This document shows, in pieces, positions 63,986-64,000 of a DNA stretch of 64,000 nt. Source of the DNA: Sphingobacterium phlebotomi (GTDB lineage: Bacteria; Bacteroidota; Bacteroidia; Sphingobacteriales; Sphingobacteriaceae); assembly GCF_008180195.1 (NCBI RefSeq), contig NZ_VTAV01000001.1, positions 434,001-498,000 of the forward strand, in the 5' to 3' direction. The position numbers and the translations under genes were made by a program. The notes below the pieces were generated by a model. It saw only the letters and a program-made list of their open reading frames with translations. It did no database searches and had not been told where the DNA came from. Positions within the stretch are counted from its first letter, which is position 1. Each line of letters opens with the position of its first letter.

Positions 63986-64000
63986 ATGCATTTTGAATCT
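63986..64000 (+). CDS. Start of a further gene, cut by the window edge
   Basis: An ATG at 63986 opens a frame reading MHFES to the last base, 26 bases after the oxidoreductase stop, the spacing seen elsewhere in this operon. Only five residues are visible, so no function can be given. It would be the sixth gene after susD if real. Confidence 0.4.

Overview
This window looks like a plant cell-wall (pectin) utilisation island of a Bacteroidota bacterium, most likely from the Sphingobacteriaceae. That placement rests on two SusC/SusD pairs, many exported or lipoprotein glycosidases of GH2, GH28, GH78, GH105 and GH125 type, Bacteroidota-style promoter boxes (TAnnTTTG), and tightly packed or overlapping genes. 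Genus level is inference. No rRNA, tRNA, CRISPR array, insertion sequence or prophage gene was seen. No gene-free stretch exceeds 300 bases; the longest gaps (about 118 to 201 bases) separate regulators or operons.

Layout. (1) 1-16973, plus strand: the cut end of a secreted beta-sandwich protein, GH2, GH78 rhamnosidase and a BNR-propeller protein; then an intracellular acid-sugar cassette (iron alcohol dehydrogenase, DHDPS-like aldolase, PdxA2-like dehydrogenase, DUF1537 kinase), a sodium:solute symporter, an exported alpha/beta hydrolase, a Tat-type TIM-barrel protein and a GH28 polygalacturonase. (2) 17020-19884, minus strand: GH125 mannosidase and a FucP-type sugar transporter. (3) 20066-29738, plus strand: a DeoR regulator, then a fucose-isomerase-like protein, a two-subunit transketolase, a complete ribose-type ABC importer with a DUF2291 protein, and a FGGY kinase. 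This set resembles the non-oxidative D-apiose route. (4) 29900-34549: a racemase-superfamily protein, a BASS-type transporter, a RuBisCO-like protein and a second DUF1537 kinase, resembling the 3-oxo-isoapionate branch of the oxidative D-apiose routes. (5) 34668-52471: GH78, a GH43/GH32-type propeller, GH2, SusC/SusD, a beta-helix protein fused to a rhamnose-mutarotase domain, a Gfo/Idh/MocA oxidoreductase, a sodium symporter and GH105. (6) 52468-63959: a minus-strand IclR regulator and a divergent SusC/SusD operon that continues into a translationally coupled cassette of solute-binding-protein fold, CoA-transferase, CoA-transferase, solute-binding-protein fold and Gfo/Idh oxidoreductase. Another gene starts at the right edge.

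How the genes fit together (inference): outer-membrane SusC/D systems and surface or periplasmic glycosidases would take apart rhamnose- and galacturonate-containing pectin. Rhamnogalacturonan II is an attractive substrate because it carries D-apiose bearing rhamnose. Inner-membrane carriers would import the monosaccharides and acids, and the cytosolic cassettes would bring branched or acid sugars into central metabolism.

The most unusual parts are the last cassette (two signal-less solute-binding folds flanking two class III CoA-transferases), the side-by-side apiose-like modules, and the beta-helix/mutarotase fusion.
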